DNA of 64,000 nt from Paenibacillus camelliae (GCF_023715345.1 NZ_JAMBNY010000003.1:62001-126000); one strand, 5' to 3'; shown: positions 35,199-44,676, numbered from the stretch's first letter. Program-made: numbers and translations. The notes: generated from the sequence alone by a model not told the origin.

Positions 35199-36809
35199 AT
35201 GTATCAATTACTTATCGTAGATGACCAGCCTGATCTAGTAGAGGACCTGGCGACCAATATGGACTGGGAGAGCATTGGCATCAGCTCAGTATACCAAGCA
35301 CATTCCGCTAATGAGGCGCTTGATACGATGAAAGCAACGCAGATCGATATTGTCATTACCGACATTCGCATGCCTGGCATATCAGGACTTGATCTCATTG
35401 ATGCGATTAAAACGTCATGGAATCATGTCAAATGTATACTGCTATCCGGATATAATGATTTTGAATATGCGCAGCGTGCATTGCGGCAGCAAGCAAGTGC
35501 CTTTCTGCTCAAGCCTGTAGAGGATGAGGAGCTAATGCAGGCAGTCAAAAAAGCGATTGAGGACTTAGAGCAGCATTGGCTCGAGGTTAGCTCTTTGCAG
35601 AATGCGATTAGCTCCGTAAAAGCGAATTTGCCAATTCTGCGCTCTCATCTGCTAACAACGCTATTGCATAAGCAGCTTCCACAGGAGCAGCTGCAAAAGT
35701 GGCTTCATATGGTAGAGCTGCCACTGGAGTGGGATAGCCCATGCTATATGATGCTGCTGCGCATGGAGGATTATTTCTATAAGCAAAGCGAAGAGGACAG
35801 CTCATTACTGGAATATGCGATCTGTAATATCGCCGAGGAGATTTTCTCCGAAAACTATCAGCTATGGCATGTTAAGGATAGCTATGGCTATTATGCATTT
35901 TTAATCTTTGCTACAAGCGACGGTGACTATCGCCTTCAAGCCGAGGCGATTGAGCAAAAGGCGGCACATTTGCAGCATTATGTAAAGCTCTACTTAAAGG
36001 GCACCATCTCACTTGTGCTAAGTCAGGAGCTCACGTTTCCGCAGCAGCTAACCTCGGAATATGAGCGACTGCTGCACAGCTTCAGACAACGAATCGGTAG
36101 TGAGCGCGATTTTTTACTGACGATGCAGGCCGAGCCTGCAGTAGAGGCGGATGACGCAGATTGCTTGACCCAATTATATACGCCGCCACTGCTGAATCAT
36201 CTGCTTGAAATAGGACAATGGGAAGCTGTAGACGATAAGCTTGAAGCTATATTTTTAGAGCTGGAGCAAAAACGAGGAGATTCTCACGAGCATATTGTTG
36301 AGGCATATTATGCTATAGCTAGTGCACTGAGCTATGCGGTACATAAAAACAAGCTGCGCATGACCGACAGCCTAGGCGCAGAATTCAACCAGCTGCTGAC
36401 GGGACCAAACTTCCATACGATCATGCAACTGAGAAGCTGGCTCGATGGAGTCATTCATGCCTATAAGCAATCGATTACTGCTCGAACGCAGCATTCTAGA
36501 ACCGGAATTATCCAAAAGGTTCAAGACTACGCAGCCCAGCATCTTGCTGATGCATCACTGCAAACGATCGCTGATCATGTGTTCCTAAATGCGTCATACC
36601 TATCCAAGGTGTATAAGCTTGAAACCGGTGAGGGGATTAGTGAATATGTTACACGGCTGCGCTTAGAAACAGCCGCTCATCTTCTGCGTACGACGTCGGA
36701 GAAAATTTATGAGATCTCCGTCAAGGTTGGCTACAATAAAACGAGCTATTTTATTAAGGTGTTCAAGGATCGCTACGGTGTTACCCCGCAGGAATTCCGC
36801 GATCAGTAG
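35199..36809 (+). CDS. YesN-type response regulator with AraC DNA-binding domain
   Basis: A 536-residue regulator. Receiver domain 1-120 with phospho-acceptor Asp55 (VITDIRMPG), acidic pair Asp8-Asp9 and Lys107; a central linker domain of about 300 residues; two AraC helix-turn-helices at about 440-536 (ASLQTIADHVFLNASYLSKVYKLETGEGISEYV and IYEISVKVGYNKTSYFIKVFKDRYGVTPQEF in parts). GAGGGGGAGC precedes the ATG. Partner of the kinase 130 bp upstream; the 35-bp repeats before the importer genes are its candidate sites. Confidence 0.92.
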   Translation: MYQLLIVDDQPDLVEDLATNMDWESIGISSVYQAHSANEALDTMKATQIDIVITDIRMPGISGLDLIDAIKTSWNHVKCILLSGYNDFEYAQRALRQQASAFLLKPVEDEELMQAVKKAIEDLEQHWLEVSSLQNAISSVKANLPILRSHLLTTLLHKQLPQEQLQKWLHMVELPLEWDSPCYMMLLRMEDYFYKQSEEDSSLLEYAICNIAEEIFSENYQLWHVKDSYGYYAFLIFATSDGDYRLQAEAIEQKAAHLQHYVKLYLKGTISLVLSQELTFPQQLTSEYERLLHSFRQRIGSERDFLLTMQAEPAVEADDADCLTQLYTPPLLNHLLEIGQWEAVDDKLEAIFLELEQKRGDSHEHIVEAYYAIASALSYAVHKNKLRMTDSLGAEFNQLLTGPNFHTIMQLRSWLDGVIHAYKQSITARTQHSRTGIIQKVQDYAAQHLADASLQTIADHVFLNASYLSKVYKLETGEGISEYVTRLRLETAAHLLRTTSEKIYEISVKVGYNKTSYFIKVFKDRYGVTPQEFRDQ

Positions 36810-36920
36810 TAAGGAGCTCGGCACATTTGGATTCACGTCATATGGTTTTAATATACAGAAATTTACGTTATACTTTAGCTTAGTACTCTAAAATTTGTGA
36901 AGGAGGAACAGCTAGTCTCG

Positions 36921-37556
36921 ATGGAACAATCTATCTCTAACAAAATATTGTCATTAACTGGTCTAGTCACGATATTTATAAGCGGAATCATTCTTTTTAT
37001 ATGGAAAAAAGCTGACACCCTTCACTTTTTACAGCAGCTATTTACGGTGGAGCATATTGGAACTGATCTCATGCTCGGACTAATAGGATCGCTGGTGCTG
37101 CTGCTCTTATTAGGCGCGCTAATTGTCACGAAGAAGGCGCATCTGCCGAATACTAATGGTGTCAATGACCTTGTAAATATTCTTCATACCTCAAAATCAA
37201 GCATATATACGATCAGTATACTAACGGTTGCTGGAGAAGAGCTGCTCTTCCGCGGTGTTCTGCTCTTGATGCTTGCAGCCTTCCTACCAGGCTGGCTGTC
37301 GGTGCTACTGATTACGATTGTATTTACAGCCATGCATTATAAGAATCAATATGAGGGACAGCCTTATTTGCTAGGCTACTTATGTATAATGAGCTTGATT
37401 ACTGGGTTTATAACTGTGGAGCAGCAGACACTGTGGAGCGCATTAATGATACATGCTGTAAGTAACTTCGCAACGTCGATCTTAATTAAACGGAATATTA
37501 TTAAAGTAAAGGCAGTATTGCCTGCTTCAAAGCAGTCTATTGAGCACTCACAGTAG
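36921..37556 (+). CDS. CPBP-family intramembrane protease
   Basis: A 211-residue membrane protein with about six helices. The glutamate protease motif EELLFRG (about 104-110), the FTAMHY histidine segment and the final IHAVSN motif match CPBP/CAAX proteases, so the active site looks intact. In Gram-positives some members confer immunity to or process bacteriocins; here it lies 7 kb from the bacteriocin-like locus, in opposite orientation, so a link is only a possibility. The ATG at 36921 is 14 bases after AGGAGG, long but the only plausible start; an upstream GTG contains the SD itself. Confidence 0.82.
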   Translation: MEQSISNKILSLTGLVTIFISGIILFIWKKADTLHFLQQLFTVEHIGTDLMLGLIGSLVLLLLLGALIVTKKAHLPNTNGVNDLVNILHTSKSSIYTISILTVAGEELLFRGVLLLMLAAFLPGWLSVLLITIVFTAMHYKNQYEGQPYLLGYLCIMSLITGFITVEQQTLWSALMIHAVSNFATSILIKRNIIKVKAVLPASKQSIEHSQ

Positions 37557-37571
37557 AATCGGCTTTGTATA

Positions 37572-37630
37572 GAATAAAGAGGGCATAACCATAAGCGTTC
37601 GACGCTTGCTGGTTATGCCCTCTTCTATTG
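37572..37630. terminator. Bidirectional terminator
   Basis: AAGAGGGCATAACCA (37577-37591) pairs perfectly with TGGTTATGCCCTCTT (37610-37624), with a small inner stem AAGCG/CGCTT. It separates the converging CPBP and TraB-like genes. Confidence 0.8.
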
Positions 37631-37633
37631 AAA

Positions 37634-38911
37634 TTAGATTCTAGTTACCGTATAGCCCTTTTCTTTCAGCAAGTTAACCAGACCTTCTTCACCTAGCATA
37701 TGAAGATATCCTGTAATAATAAAGTACGATTCATTCTTCTCGTTATTCAAGTAGCCTTCGATTTTTTCAATCATACCAGGATGACGATCAGTCAGCACAC
37801 TCTTATACATCTCAGGACTTTCCTTCTTCATAGCAGCTACAAGCTCCTCGAGCCCTGCATCATCACCACGAACCCATAAATCAATGAGCACATCTAACGC
37901 AGGCTCTTCTGTAGCACTCGTTACTTCTACACCATAAATGCTGTCCAGCACTTCATTCACTTGCTGCTCTTGAAGCTCTTTCGAATAGCCATCAAAAATG
38001 TTGAGCTGAAGCATATACGATTCCAGCTCGAGAATCGGTTTATTGGCTGCTAGTGCTCTATTCAGGTAGTACATGTCAATGCCCAATCCGCCCTGATAAC
38101 CTGCCACTACAGCTTCATAGTTAATCATGTCCAGATGTACCGCCCAAGGCTTAAACGTATCGTAGGCGTTGGTCTCCAGCCCTAGATCCGTAAGGAATTG
38201 CTGAATGCGCGAATACGTTTCTGCAGATACATGATCCTTCAACGTTGTTCCGTCTGTAAAGGTTTGCAGAGCAGCAATTTCCTTCGCTACCTTTTCATCA
38301 GGTGCCTGAGCCGTATTAACCTCAACGACAAGATGATCAGCGTTATCGAAAGCCTCTTCAATCTCATCACGTAGTGGGTACATTCCAGCATCACCTAAAT
38401 GTACAGAGCCTAGTAGATGAACCTCAACTCCATCCTTCTCTACCTTCCAAAAATACCCCTTGCTAGCTTCCTTCGTTAGAAACACCGATTGAGATTCGTG
38501 ATCCCATTGTACATCGTAATTAATCGCTTCACTTATAAATCTAAGCGGCACGTAGGTCGTACCACGATAAACCTTAGGAGCAACAGATAGCTGCGTCTCG
38601 ACTCCATTCACATAACCCGTAGCATTGCCAATCTGCAGCGCAACGGAGAAACCATACTTTTCTGCTAGAACAGCTTGATTCGGATGATCCCAAGCAACAG
38701 AATATCCAAGTGTTTCTAGCATCGCACGTGCTGGAACAAGCGTAGTACCCTTCTCAACGATCACTTCATTCTCATTGAATTCTACCTGTTCTCCATTAAT
38801 CCATACGGTAACAGGCTTGTCCGCCGTTTTAGCTTGTTCTTGTGCCTGAACACCTGTAGCGAATACAAAAACCATAATTAATGCGGCGAGTAGTGCGGTC
38901 AGCTTCTTCAT
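37634..38911 (-). CDS. Exported TraB/GumN-like protein with copper-amine-oxidase-N-like domain
   Basis: A 425-residue exported protein. Signal peptide 1-23; a stalk-binding-like domain at about 31-150 (GTTLVPARAMLETLGYSVAWDH, GTTYVPLRFISEAINYDVQWDH); TraB/GumN domain at 153-425. The TraB/Tiki metal-peptidase pattern is present: GSVH at 168-171 and GYLHMLGEEGLVNLL near 403-417. TraB in Enterococcus limits peptide pheromone, and Tiki proteins are metal-dependent peptidases; a peptide-cleaving role outside the cell is inferred. GAGGAGA precedes the ATG. It follows the TolC-like gene by about 105 bp in the same direction without a visible terminator, so it may be the last gene of the bacteriocin-like unit. 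Confidence 0.85.
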   Translation of the reverse strand: MKKLTALLAALIMVFVFATGVQAQEQAKTADKPVTVWINGEQVEFNENEVIVEKGTTLVPARAMLETLGYSVAWDHPNQAVLAEKYGFSVALQIGNATGYVNGVETQLSVAPKVYRGTTYVPLRFISEAINYDVQWDHESQSVFLTKEASKGYFWKVEKDGVEVHLLGSVHLGDAGMYPLRDEIEEAFDNADHLVVEVNTAQAPDEKVAKEIAALQTFTDGTTLKDHVSAETYSRIQQFLTDLGLETNAYDTFKPWAVHLDMINYEAVVAGYQGGLGIDMYYLNRALAANKPILELESYMLQLNIFDGYSKELQEQQVNEVLDSIYGVEVTSATEEPALDVLIDLWVRGDDAGLEELVAAMKKESPEMYKSVLTDRHPGMIEKIEGYLNNEKNESYFIITGYLHMLGEEGLVNLLKEKGYTVTRI

Positions 38912-39017
38912 TCAATTCTCCTCTTTCGATAATAGATTGATAGCAAGGATTTATACAGTTACTTCTAAATTTAACAAAAATATATCAATATTTCAACCTA
39001 AAATTACCATTTACTAG

Positions 39018-40292
39018 CTACTGCAAAACACCTAGCACAGCAATTCTCTCTTTTTCTTGCCATCTGAACCATTCCAGCTTGCTTTTCTCTAGATTAAACT
39101 GTAATCGGGCCAGTTCATGGCTAACCGCTTCATGCTCTCTTGTTGAAATGCTGCCCAGCGTCAAGAGCTTGTCAGCATCGTTTAGCTTTGAGCAAAGCAA
39201 TGTATACTCATTTTCTAATTGCTGGATTCTATGTTCTACCGTCTCTTTTTCATAACTGAGCATATCAACCTTCTGCTGCAGCCATTCTTCAAGCAAGGTC
39301 ACCCGTTCTGTTTCAATCTTCAACAGTGCATTCAAATATTTGTTCATTCCACTCGTTTGTGCTTCCTCAAGCTTAGTTTTAATCTGATTAATGCTTTCTT
39401 CTGCCTTCACATAGTCGATCTGCTTCTTAATATCTACAACAGCTTCGTCATCTTGAACGTCTAGCTTTACCTCGTCTATTGCTGGAAGAATGATAGAGTC
39501 CTCCGCTTTTATCCCTAAGCTTTGCTTAAATCGCTGCTTCTGCTCATGTTGCTGTCTGCTCAATTGCTCTACACTTTTCTTATGCTGGATAGCGGTGTGC
39601 TTAGCCTGCTCAACCTCCTTCGCCGTAGATATTCCAAGCTGATATAGCTTCTCCGCATCCTTGTAGGCTGTCTCTGCTATCTGAACCTCTAGCTGCGCAG
39701 CACGAATATCGATGGCTAGTTCTATGAGCTCATAGTAATGACTGAGCGCAGCATATTGTGCCAGCAGCACCTGCTTATTCTGCTCCAGCTTAGCGATCTT
39801 TAGCTGATGCGTTCCATTATTTATCTCTTCTCCAAGCGCTCTCACCTGCGTAAGCCATTGCTGATGCCCTGCCATATATTCATAGTTCGCCTGTGCTTCC
39901 ACCATCTCATTCATAGAAGCATTAATCATCGATTGAATCATTAATGCACCATCAACTTCACTTTTTTCCGCTTCTGATAAATCATCGTAGCCGGGTACGA
40001 GCGCACGAAGCTCGTCAAGCTCAGTCGGTAATGATTGTAGTTCAGGCTTGCTATAAGCACCTAGCTCAATCCGCTGATCATTGGCATAAAACAGCTGCGC
40101 CTCATTGGCTTTAACCTGCAAATTCTGTTCCCTAACTGTCATATCATTTTTAGCTGCCAGCTCAAGGATCTTCTCTCTAGTTAAGGAGATCGTCTCTCCA
40201 TTCACTGCTGCAGCAGCCTGCTGAGCAGAAGAGAGCAGAAGGGCAAGGGTAACCAGCGCAACACAGCTCACAGCACAAGCTTTGCGTAGCAT
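39018..40292 (-). CDS. TolC-family (outer-membrane-efflux-like) coiled-coil protein
   Basis: A 424-residue exported protein with a signal peptide (about 1-29, CAVSCVALVTLALLLSSAQQAAAA) and long amphipathic helices. Two OEP-like repeats are visible: AYKDAEKLYQLGISTAKEVEQAKH...QSLGI (about 215-275) and DADKLLTLGSISTREHEAVSHEL (about 375-400), the helix-turn pattern of TolC. No outer membrane is expected in this host, so it may form a wall-spanning extension docking on the HlyD adaptor. The first ATG is 24 bases from the SD (AGGAGGGG over the HlyD stop), so translation may begin at a non-standard codon nearer it. Last transport gene of the locus. Confidence 0.75.
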   Translation of the reverse strand: MLRKACAVSCVALVTLALLLSSAQQAAAAVNGETISLTREKILELAAKNDMTVREQNLQVKANEAQLFYANDQRIELGAYSKPELQSLPTELDELRALVPGYDDLSEAEKSEVDGALMIQSMINASMNEMVEAQANYEYMAGHQQWLTQVRALGEEINNGTHQLKIAKLEQNKQVLLAQYAALSHYYELIELAIDIRAAQLEVQIAETAYKDAEKLYQLGISTAKEVEQAKHTAIQHKKSVEQLSRQQHEQKQRFKQSLGIKAEDSIILPAIDEVKLDVQDDEAVVDIKKQIDYVKAEESINQIKTKLEEAQTSGMNKYLNALLKIETERVTLLEEWLQQKVDMLSYEKETVEHRIQQLENEYTLLCSKLNDADKLLTLGSISTREHEAVSHELARLQFNLEKSKLEWFRWQEKERIAVLGVLQ

Positions 40293-40322
40293 TGCAACTA
40301 CTTGTCTGATGCGAATCCCCTC

Positions 40323-41981
40323 CTAATCTCTTAAATTTATTTTTTCTAGCAAATAATGAATAATCTTTTTCGAGTCTGTAACGACATAGGCCTCTGCAGT
40401 CATCCCTACTCGTAGTTCACCGTTTTCTCCCTTGCGGTTTACGAGCGGGGTATTCGAGATCGAAGCCTCTACGGTGTAATAGCTTCTTCCATCCTGCTGA
40501 ATGATGGAATCGGTACTTATCGACTGGACGGTACCGACCAAGGAACCAAAGCTTTGTTTTGGGAAGGCATGAAAGTTCATATCAACCTCTTGACCTACGG
40601 CAATTTGACCGATCTCATGATTCGGAACGGCTATGCTCATTTTGTACATCGATTCATTGACGGGAATGATGGAGAGCAGCTCTTCACCAGGCTGAACGAT
40701 ATCGCCGCTATTCAGCTCCTTCACCATGTGAACCATACCTGCAATCGGTGCATGAATGCTTTGCTTATCGATAGCTAGCTGCAGCTGATCGATTTGATGA
40801 CGAAAGGATTGAATAGAGTCCGTCTTCTCCTCCAGCGTTGCTTCAATCTGAACCAAACGATCTAATCGAAACTTTTCCAGCTCAATCGTTGATTGTTGGC
40901 GCGTACTATCTCTTTGCTTCTGCAAATTATTAACCTGCTCCTGCAGCTTGTCCTCCTCCAGCTGTAACGATTGATGCTCTAGGGATACGAGCGAGTCCTG
41001 TCCACTGAGCTGGCTTAGTAGATGCCTTGTTTCTTTTATCCTGTTCTCGTATTCATTGATCTGAGACTGCACACCTAGCAACGCTTCCTGCTGGAATTGA
41101 GTAAGCTGCAGCTTAGCAGCCTCGACCTGCAGCTTTTCAGCTTCTAGCTGTGAGGCGGGCACAAAGCGTTCGCCAAGAGCGATCGACTGCTCCACCTTCT
41201 TTTCACTTTCGCTAACAGCAGCTTGCAGCTCACGGAGTGTAAGCATATATTGATTGTATCGTTCTGCTCTTAACAGGTCGCTTGCAGGAAGCTGGTTATT
41301 CTCCGCTTCCATAGACAGCTTTAATTGCTGTTCTCCGCTAAGCTCCTTTTCCAGCTCCTCGATTTGCCTGTTGTAATCAGCGATGGATTGATTGTTCTTT
41401 TTGCTAGTCGCCCGCTGATTTAACGTTATTCCTTCCTTTGCAAGCAATGACTCGCCTGTCGCTTGCTTAAGCTGCTCGATGCTGGAATGATACTGAAGCT
41501 CCTTCTGGGCATACTCCAATAAATATTGCTCAACGAGATGGTAATAAACCTTCTCTGCCTCATCCTTCTCTTGGAACAAATTAATGTGACCCTCAACGCT
41601 GTCTCGATATCGCTTAAGCAGCTCTACATCCTGCTCCAATCTGGCTAGCTCACTCTGATTGGATGTTAAATCAAGCTTTAGGCTCTCATGCTCCAGGCTC
41701 ATTAGCAGATCACCTGCTTCGACCCACTGACCTTCCTTTACATGATAAGACTCGACTGTGCCAAGCACGGTAGATTGAATATTGCTTACCTTTTCATTCG
41801 GACGCACAATTCCTGAAGCTTTAGCGACCTCATCAATCTCACCGAAAAATGACCACGTTAAGCCAGCGCCAATGATGAGCAGCAGCAAAACGATAAATGT
41901 TGTTATAGCTGGATGTGTTCGTGCCTCTAAAATTTCTCTGCTATCAGACATCTCTGACATGTCGTGCATGATGACTCTCAT
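40323..41981 (-). CDS. HlyD-family membrane fusion protein (bacteriocin exporter adaptor)
   Basis: A 552-residue adaptor: short cytoplasmic tail, one helix at about 26-46 (PAITTFIVLLLLIIGAGLTW), split lipoyl half-motifs (VLGTVESYHVKEGQWVEAGDLL near 72-93 and SIHAPIAGMVHMVKELNSG near 410-428), a very long coiled coil between them (about 95-400), and a C-terminal beta-barrel (VGQEVDMNFHAFP). This is the NHLM/HlyD adaptor type that pairs with peptidase-containing ABC exporters. Its ATG overlaps the exporter stop (TAATG) behind GTAGGTGG, so both are made together. The coiled coil is the likely contact for the TolC-like protein. Confidence 0.9.
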   Translation of the reverse strand: MRVIMHDMSEMSDSREILEARTHPAITTFIVLLLLIIGAGLTWSFFGEIDEVAKASGIVRPNEKVSNIQSTVLGTVESYHVKEGQWVEAGDLLMSLEHESLKLDLTSNQSELARLEQDVELLKRYRDSVEGHINLFQEKDEAEKVYYHLVEQYLLEYAQKELQYHSSIEQLKQATGESLLAKEGITLNQRATSKKNNQSIADYNRQIEELEKELSGEQQLKLSMEAENNQLPASDLLRAERYNQYMLTLRELQAAVSESEKKVEQSIALGERFVPASQLEAEKLQVEAAKLQLTQFQQEALLGVQSQINEYENRIKETRHLLSQLSGQDSLVSLEHQSLQLEEDKLQEQVNNLQKQRDSTRQQSTIELEKFRLDRLVQIEATLEEKTDSIQSFRHQIDQLQLAIDKQSIHAPIAGMVHMVKELNSGDIVQPGEELLSIIPVNESMYKMSIAVPNHEIGQIAVGQEVDMNFHAFPKQSFGSLVGTVQSISTDSIIQQDGRSYYTVEASISNTPLVNRKGENGELRVGMTAEAYVVTDSKKIIHYLLEKINLRD

Positions 41982-44203
41982 TACATTCCACCTACCCCTA
42001 CAGGAATTTTCTCCGTAACGGCAGAAGCGTTCTCTATTCCTGGAAGCTGATCCTTCCAGAGCTCATAATATTTGCCTTGTTTAGTGATTAGCTCCTCATG
42101 CGTGCCTTGCTCCAAAATTTGTCCCTGATCCATAACATAGATGCGATCACAACGCATAATGGTACTAAGGCGATGCGCAATAATAATCGTCGTTAAATTA
42201 CTGAAGCTGTTAATCGTATCGGATACTGCTTTTTCAGTGATGGAATCAAGATTGCTCGTTGCCTCATCCATAATAAGAATGTCTGGATTTTTAAGGATAG
42301 CCCTTGCAATGGCTAGTCTTTGCTTCTGTCCACCGGAAATGTTCGTTGCATTCTCCTCCAGCAACGTCTGATAGCGAAGTGGAAAGCTATTAATGAACTC
42401 ATGCGCCCGCGCTTGCTTGCACGCTTCAATAATATGCTCGAGATCGACTGAATCATCGACTCCTAAACGCAGATTATCCATGATCGTCCCACTAAAAAAG
42501 AAGGTGTCCTGGGGGATGTATGCGATCCGTTCCCTTAACGAATCCAGATGAATATCACGAATATTGTGTTCGTTGATTAGAATCTCACCCTTCTCATGCT
42601 GATAAAATTGCATAAGCAGCTTAATGAGCGTTGTTTTCCCAGAGCCACTTTCACCTACAAATGCGATCTTCTCCCCTTGCCGAATCGTCAAGTTGATCCC
42701 TTGCAGCGTTAACTCTCTCGTTCCATAGCGGAAATCAACATTCTGCAGCTCAATGTCTCCCTTCAAGCTGGCAGGCTGCAGCTTGTTGTCCTCCTGCTCT
42801 CCCTTTTCAGTCTCTAGGTCGAGAATTTCACCCAATCTATCCGCTGCAACGACAGCTGTTTGCACGGTAGGCTGTAAATTGATCAAGTTCTGAATCGGAT
42901 CAAGAAAGTAAGCTAGCAGCGCGTTGTAAGTAATGAGCTGGCCCATCGTCATATTGCCCTTCATCACTTGAACGGCACCAACCCATAAAATAACGACACC
43001 TCCAACGTACTGGACGAGTCCCTTTAGCGATCCTTGCACATTATTAAAAACACCAAACTTAAATACAGATTTAAGAAAGCTTACAAATTTTTGCTCGGTC
43101 TCGAAATTAGCTTTTCCCTCCGCGTGATAAGCCTTAACCGTTTCAATACCGTCAATTGACTCAACAATATACGAGGTTAGCTGTGCATTTTTCTCCATCT
43201 GTTCTCGGTTAAGACGATCAAACGGCTTATGGAAGCCCCACACTAATCCAATATAGATGGGAACGAGCAGAAGCGTTATTCCAAACAGCAATGCGCTTTG
43301 CGAGTAAAGAATAGCTCCGCCGGCAATAACCATTAATATATCAATCATAATCGTGAGCGTAGCACTAGAGATGGCATCTCTGACCTTGGATGCATCCATT
43401 AAGCGTGAAATGATCTCACCTGTTTTTCTTGCACCAAAAAAGCTCATAGGAAGCTTTAATACATGGTGGTAATAGCCGAGTATGAGGGATATGTCCAGCT
43501 TTTGGCTTAAATATAAGAGTAAATGTGATCGAAAGGCGTCTAACAACACCTTAAAGAGGTATAGAACGATAATGCCGATCGACAGAATATGAAGTGTTTT
43601 TTCCATGTCGTACGGTAAAATCTCATCAAGCAAAAACTGAAAATAGAATGCGCCCAGTATACCTAGCACCGTAAAGAGCAATGATGCTAAAAATATGCCG
43701 AATATCATTCGCTTCTGTGGTAGCAATAAGCCAAAAAAACGTGCAAATAGCCCCTTCGTCTCGTTACCTTTACGAAACTGAGGGGTTGGAACCATTAATA
43801 TCAGCACGCCTGTCCAGATCTGAAAAAAATCCTCTGGCGTATATTTAACAAGCCCTTTAGCCGGATCAGCTACAAGGACTTCTGTTTTCGATATTTTATG
43901 AATAACAACATAATGCAGCAGTGTTTCATCAATGACGACATGGGCTATAGCTGGCAGTGGGAACTCACTGAAAAATGCCTCCTGATCACCTTTAACGCCT
44001 TTTGCCGTAAAGCCAAGTTTTTCTGCAGCCTTAACCAAGCCATAAGCATTTGTCCCCTGTCTGTCCGTTCCTGCAACCTCACGAATTTTAGAGATCGGAT
44101 ACTTTAAACCATATTGAAGTGAGATGGTTGCTAGACAAGCAGCCCCGCAGTCCTTAAGATCCTGCTGCTTAATACAGTGATAACTGCCAGTAAAATGTAG
44201 CAT
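41981..44203 (-). CDS. Peptidase-containing ABC exporter (C39, bacteriocin type)
   Basis: A 740-residue exporter that removes double-glycine leaders and exports the peptide. C39 peptidase domain 1-130 with catalytic Cys19 (DCGAACL), His97 (LHYVVIHK) and Asp113 (VADPAKG); six-helix membrane domain about 155-450; ATPase about 490-725 with Walker A GESGSGKTT, signature ISGGQKQRLA, Walker B ILIMDEATSNLD and switch His. All residues needed for activity are present. AAGGAG six bases before the ATG. It lies 17 bp after the small membrane protein gene and overlaps the HlyD gene. The two GG-leader peptides encoded upstream are its evident substrates. Confidence 0.95.
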   Translation of the reverse strand: MLHFTGSYHCIKQQDLKDCGAACLATISLQYGLKYPISKIREVAGTDRQGTNAYGLVKAAEKLGFTAKGVKGDQEAFFSEFPLPAIAHVVIDETLLHYVVIHKISKTEVLVADPAKGLVKYTPEDFFQIWTGVLILMVPTPQFRKGNETKGLFARFFGLLLPQKRMIFGIFLASLLFTVLGILGAFYFQFLLDEILPYDMEKTLHILSIGIIVLYLFKVLLDAFRSHLLLYLSQKLDISLILGYYHHVLKLPMSFFGARKTGEIISRLMDASKVRDAISSATLTIMIDILMVIAGGAILYSQSALLFGITLLLVPIYIGLVWGFHKPFDRLNREQMEKNAQLTSYIVESIDGIETVKAYHAEGKANFETEQKFVSFLKSVFKFGVFNNVQGSLKGLVQYVGGVVILWVGAVQVMKGNMTMGQLITYNALLAYFLDPIQNLINLQPTVQTAVVAADRLGEILDLETEKGEQEDNKLQPASLKGDIELQNVDFRYGTRELTLQGINLTIRQGEKIAFVGESGSGKTTLIKLLMQFYQHEKGEILINEHNIRDIHLDSLRERIAYIPQDTFFFSGTIMDNLRLGVDDSVDLEHIIEACKQARAHEFINSFPLRYQTLLEENATNISGGQKQRLAIARAILKNPDILIMDEATSNLDSITEKAVSDTINSFSNLTTIIIAHRLSTIMRCDRIYVMDQGQILEQGTHEELITKQGKYYELWKDQLPGIENASAVTEKIPVGVGGM

Positions 44204-44220
44204 CGTTTGCTCCTTATTCG

Positions 44221-44613
44221 TTACTCCACTGATTTATTATTTAGCTTGTTCATCCTTCTACGGAATATCATCATCACACTATCTACGACGATAACCGTCA
44301 GCACTAAAACATAAATATATGTATTTACGAGCTCTGCTAATTCGAGCAATACTAGTCCAATAATCATGAGGAGTCTAACTAAACTAATTGAAAAGTGAAA
44401 CTCACTAAACTTACTGTTATGTACTCTATCACTCTCAAACAATATTAATTTTCCATCGTTACATATGGAGTATATTAGGAAATTGATATTATATAACCAC
44501 ACAAAGATTAGCCAGCTAGAAACCGAGCCTTCTGACCAATATTCAACAGTTATAATGGCACTCATCGCAAGTGCAGTTAACGCCCATAACACCGTGCCTT
44601 TATTTTTTATCAA
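44221..44613 (-). CDS. Small four-helix membrane protein, candidate immunity protein
   Basis: A 130-residue protein I cannot assign to a family. It has about four hydrophobic helices (about 9-24, 32-50, 75-95, 99-117) and a basic C-terminus (RRRMNKLNNKS). Its place between the precursor peptide genes and the exporter is where class II bacteriocin loci usually keep the immunity gene, which is the basis for the suggestion. TTG start at 44613, eight bases after AGGAGG. A strong hairpin lies immediately before its ribosome site. It is more AT-rich than the transport genes. Confidence 0.7.
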   Translation of the reverse strand: MIKNKGTVLWALTALAMSAIITVEYWSEGSVSSWLIFVWLYNINFLIYSICNDGKLILFESDRVHNSKFSEFHFSISLVRLLMIIGLVLLELAELVNTYIYVLVLTVIVVDSVMMIFRRRMNKLNNKSVE

Positions 44614-44631
44614 ATGAGTTTCCTCCTATGA

Positions 44632-44676
44632 ATAGAAGAAATCATGACACAATATATGCGACATGATTTCTTCTAT
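44632..44676 (-). promoter_or_regulatory. 15-bp stem-loop between peptide genes and transport genes
   Basis: ATAGAAGAAATCATG (44632-44646) pairs perfectly with CATGATTTCTTCTAT (44662-44676). On the minus strand its 3' end is four bases from the AGGAGG of the next gene and no T run follows. It may protect the 3' end of the peptide mRNA or reduce expression of downstream genes. Confidence 0.6.
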
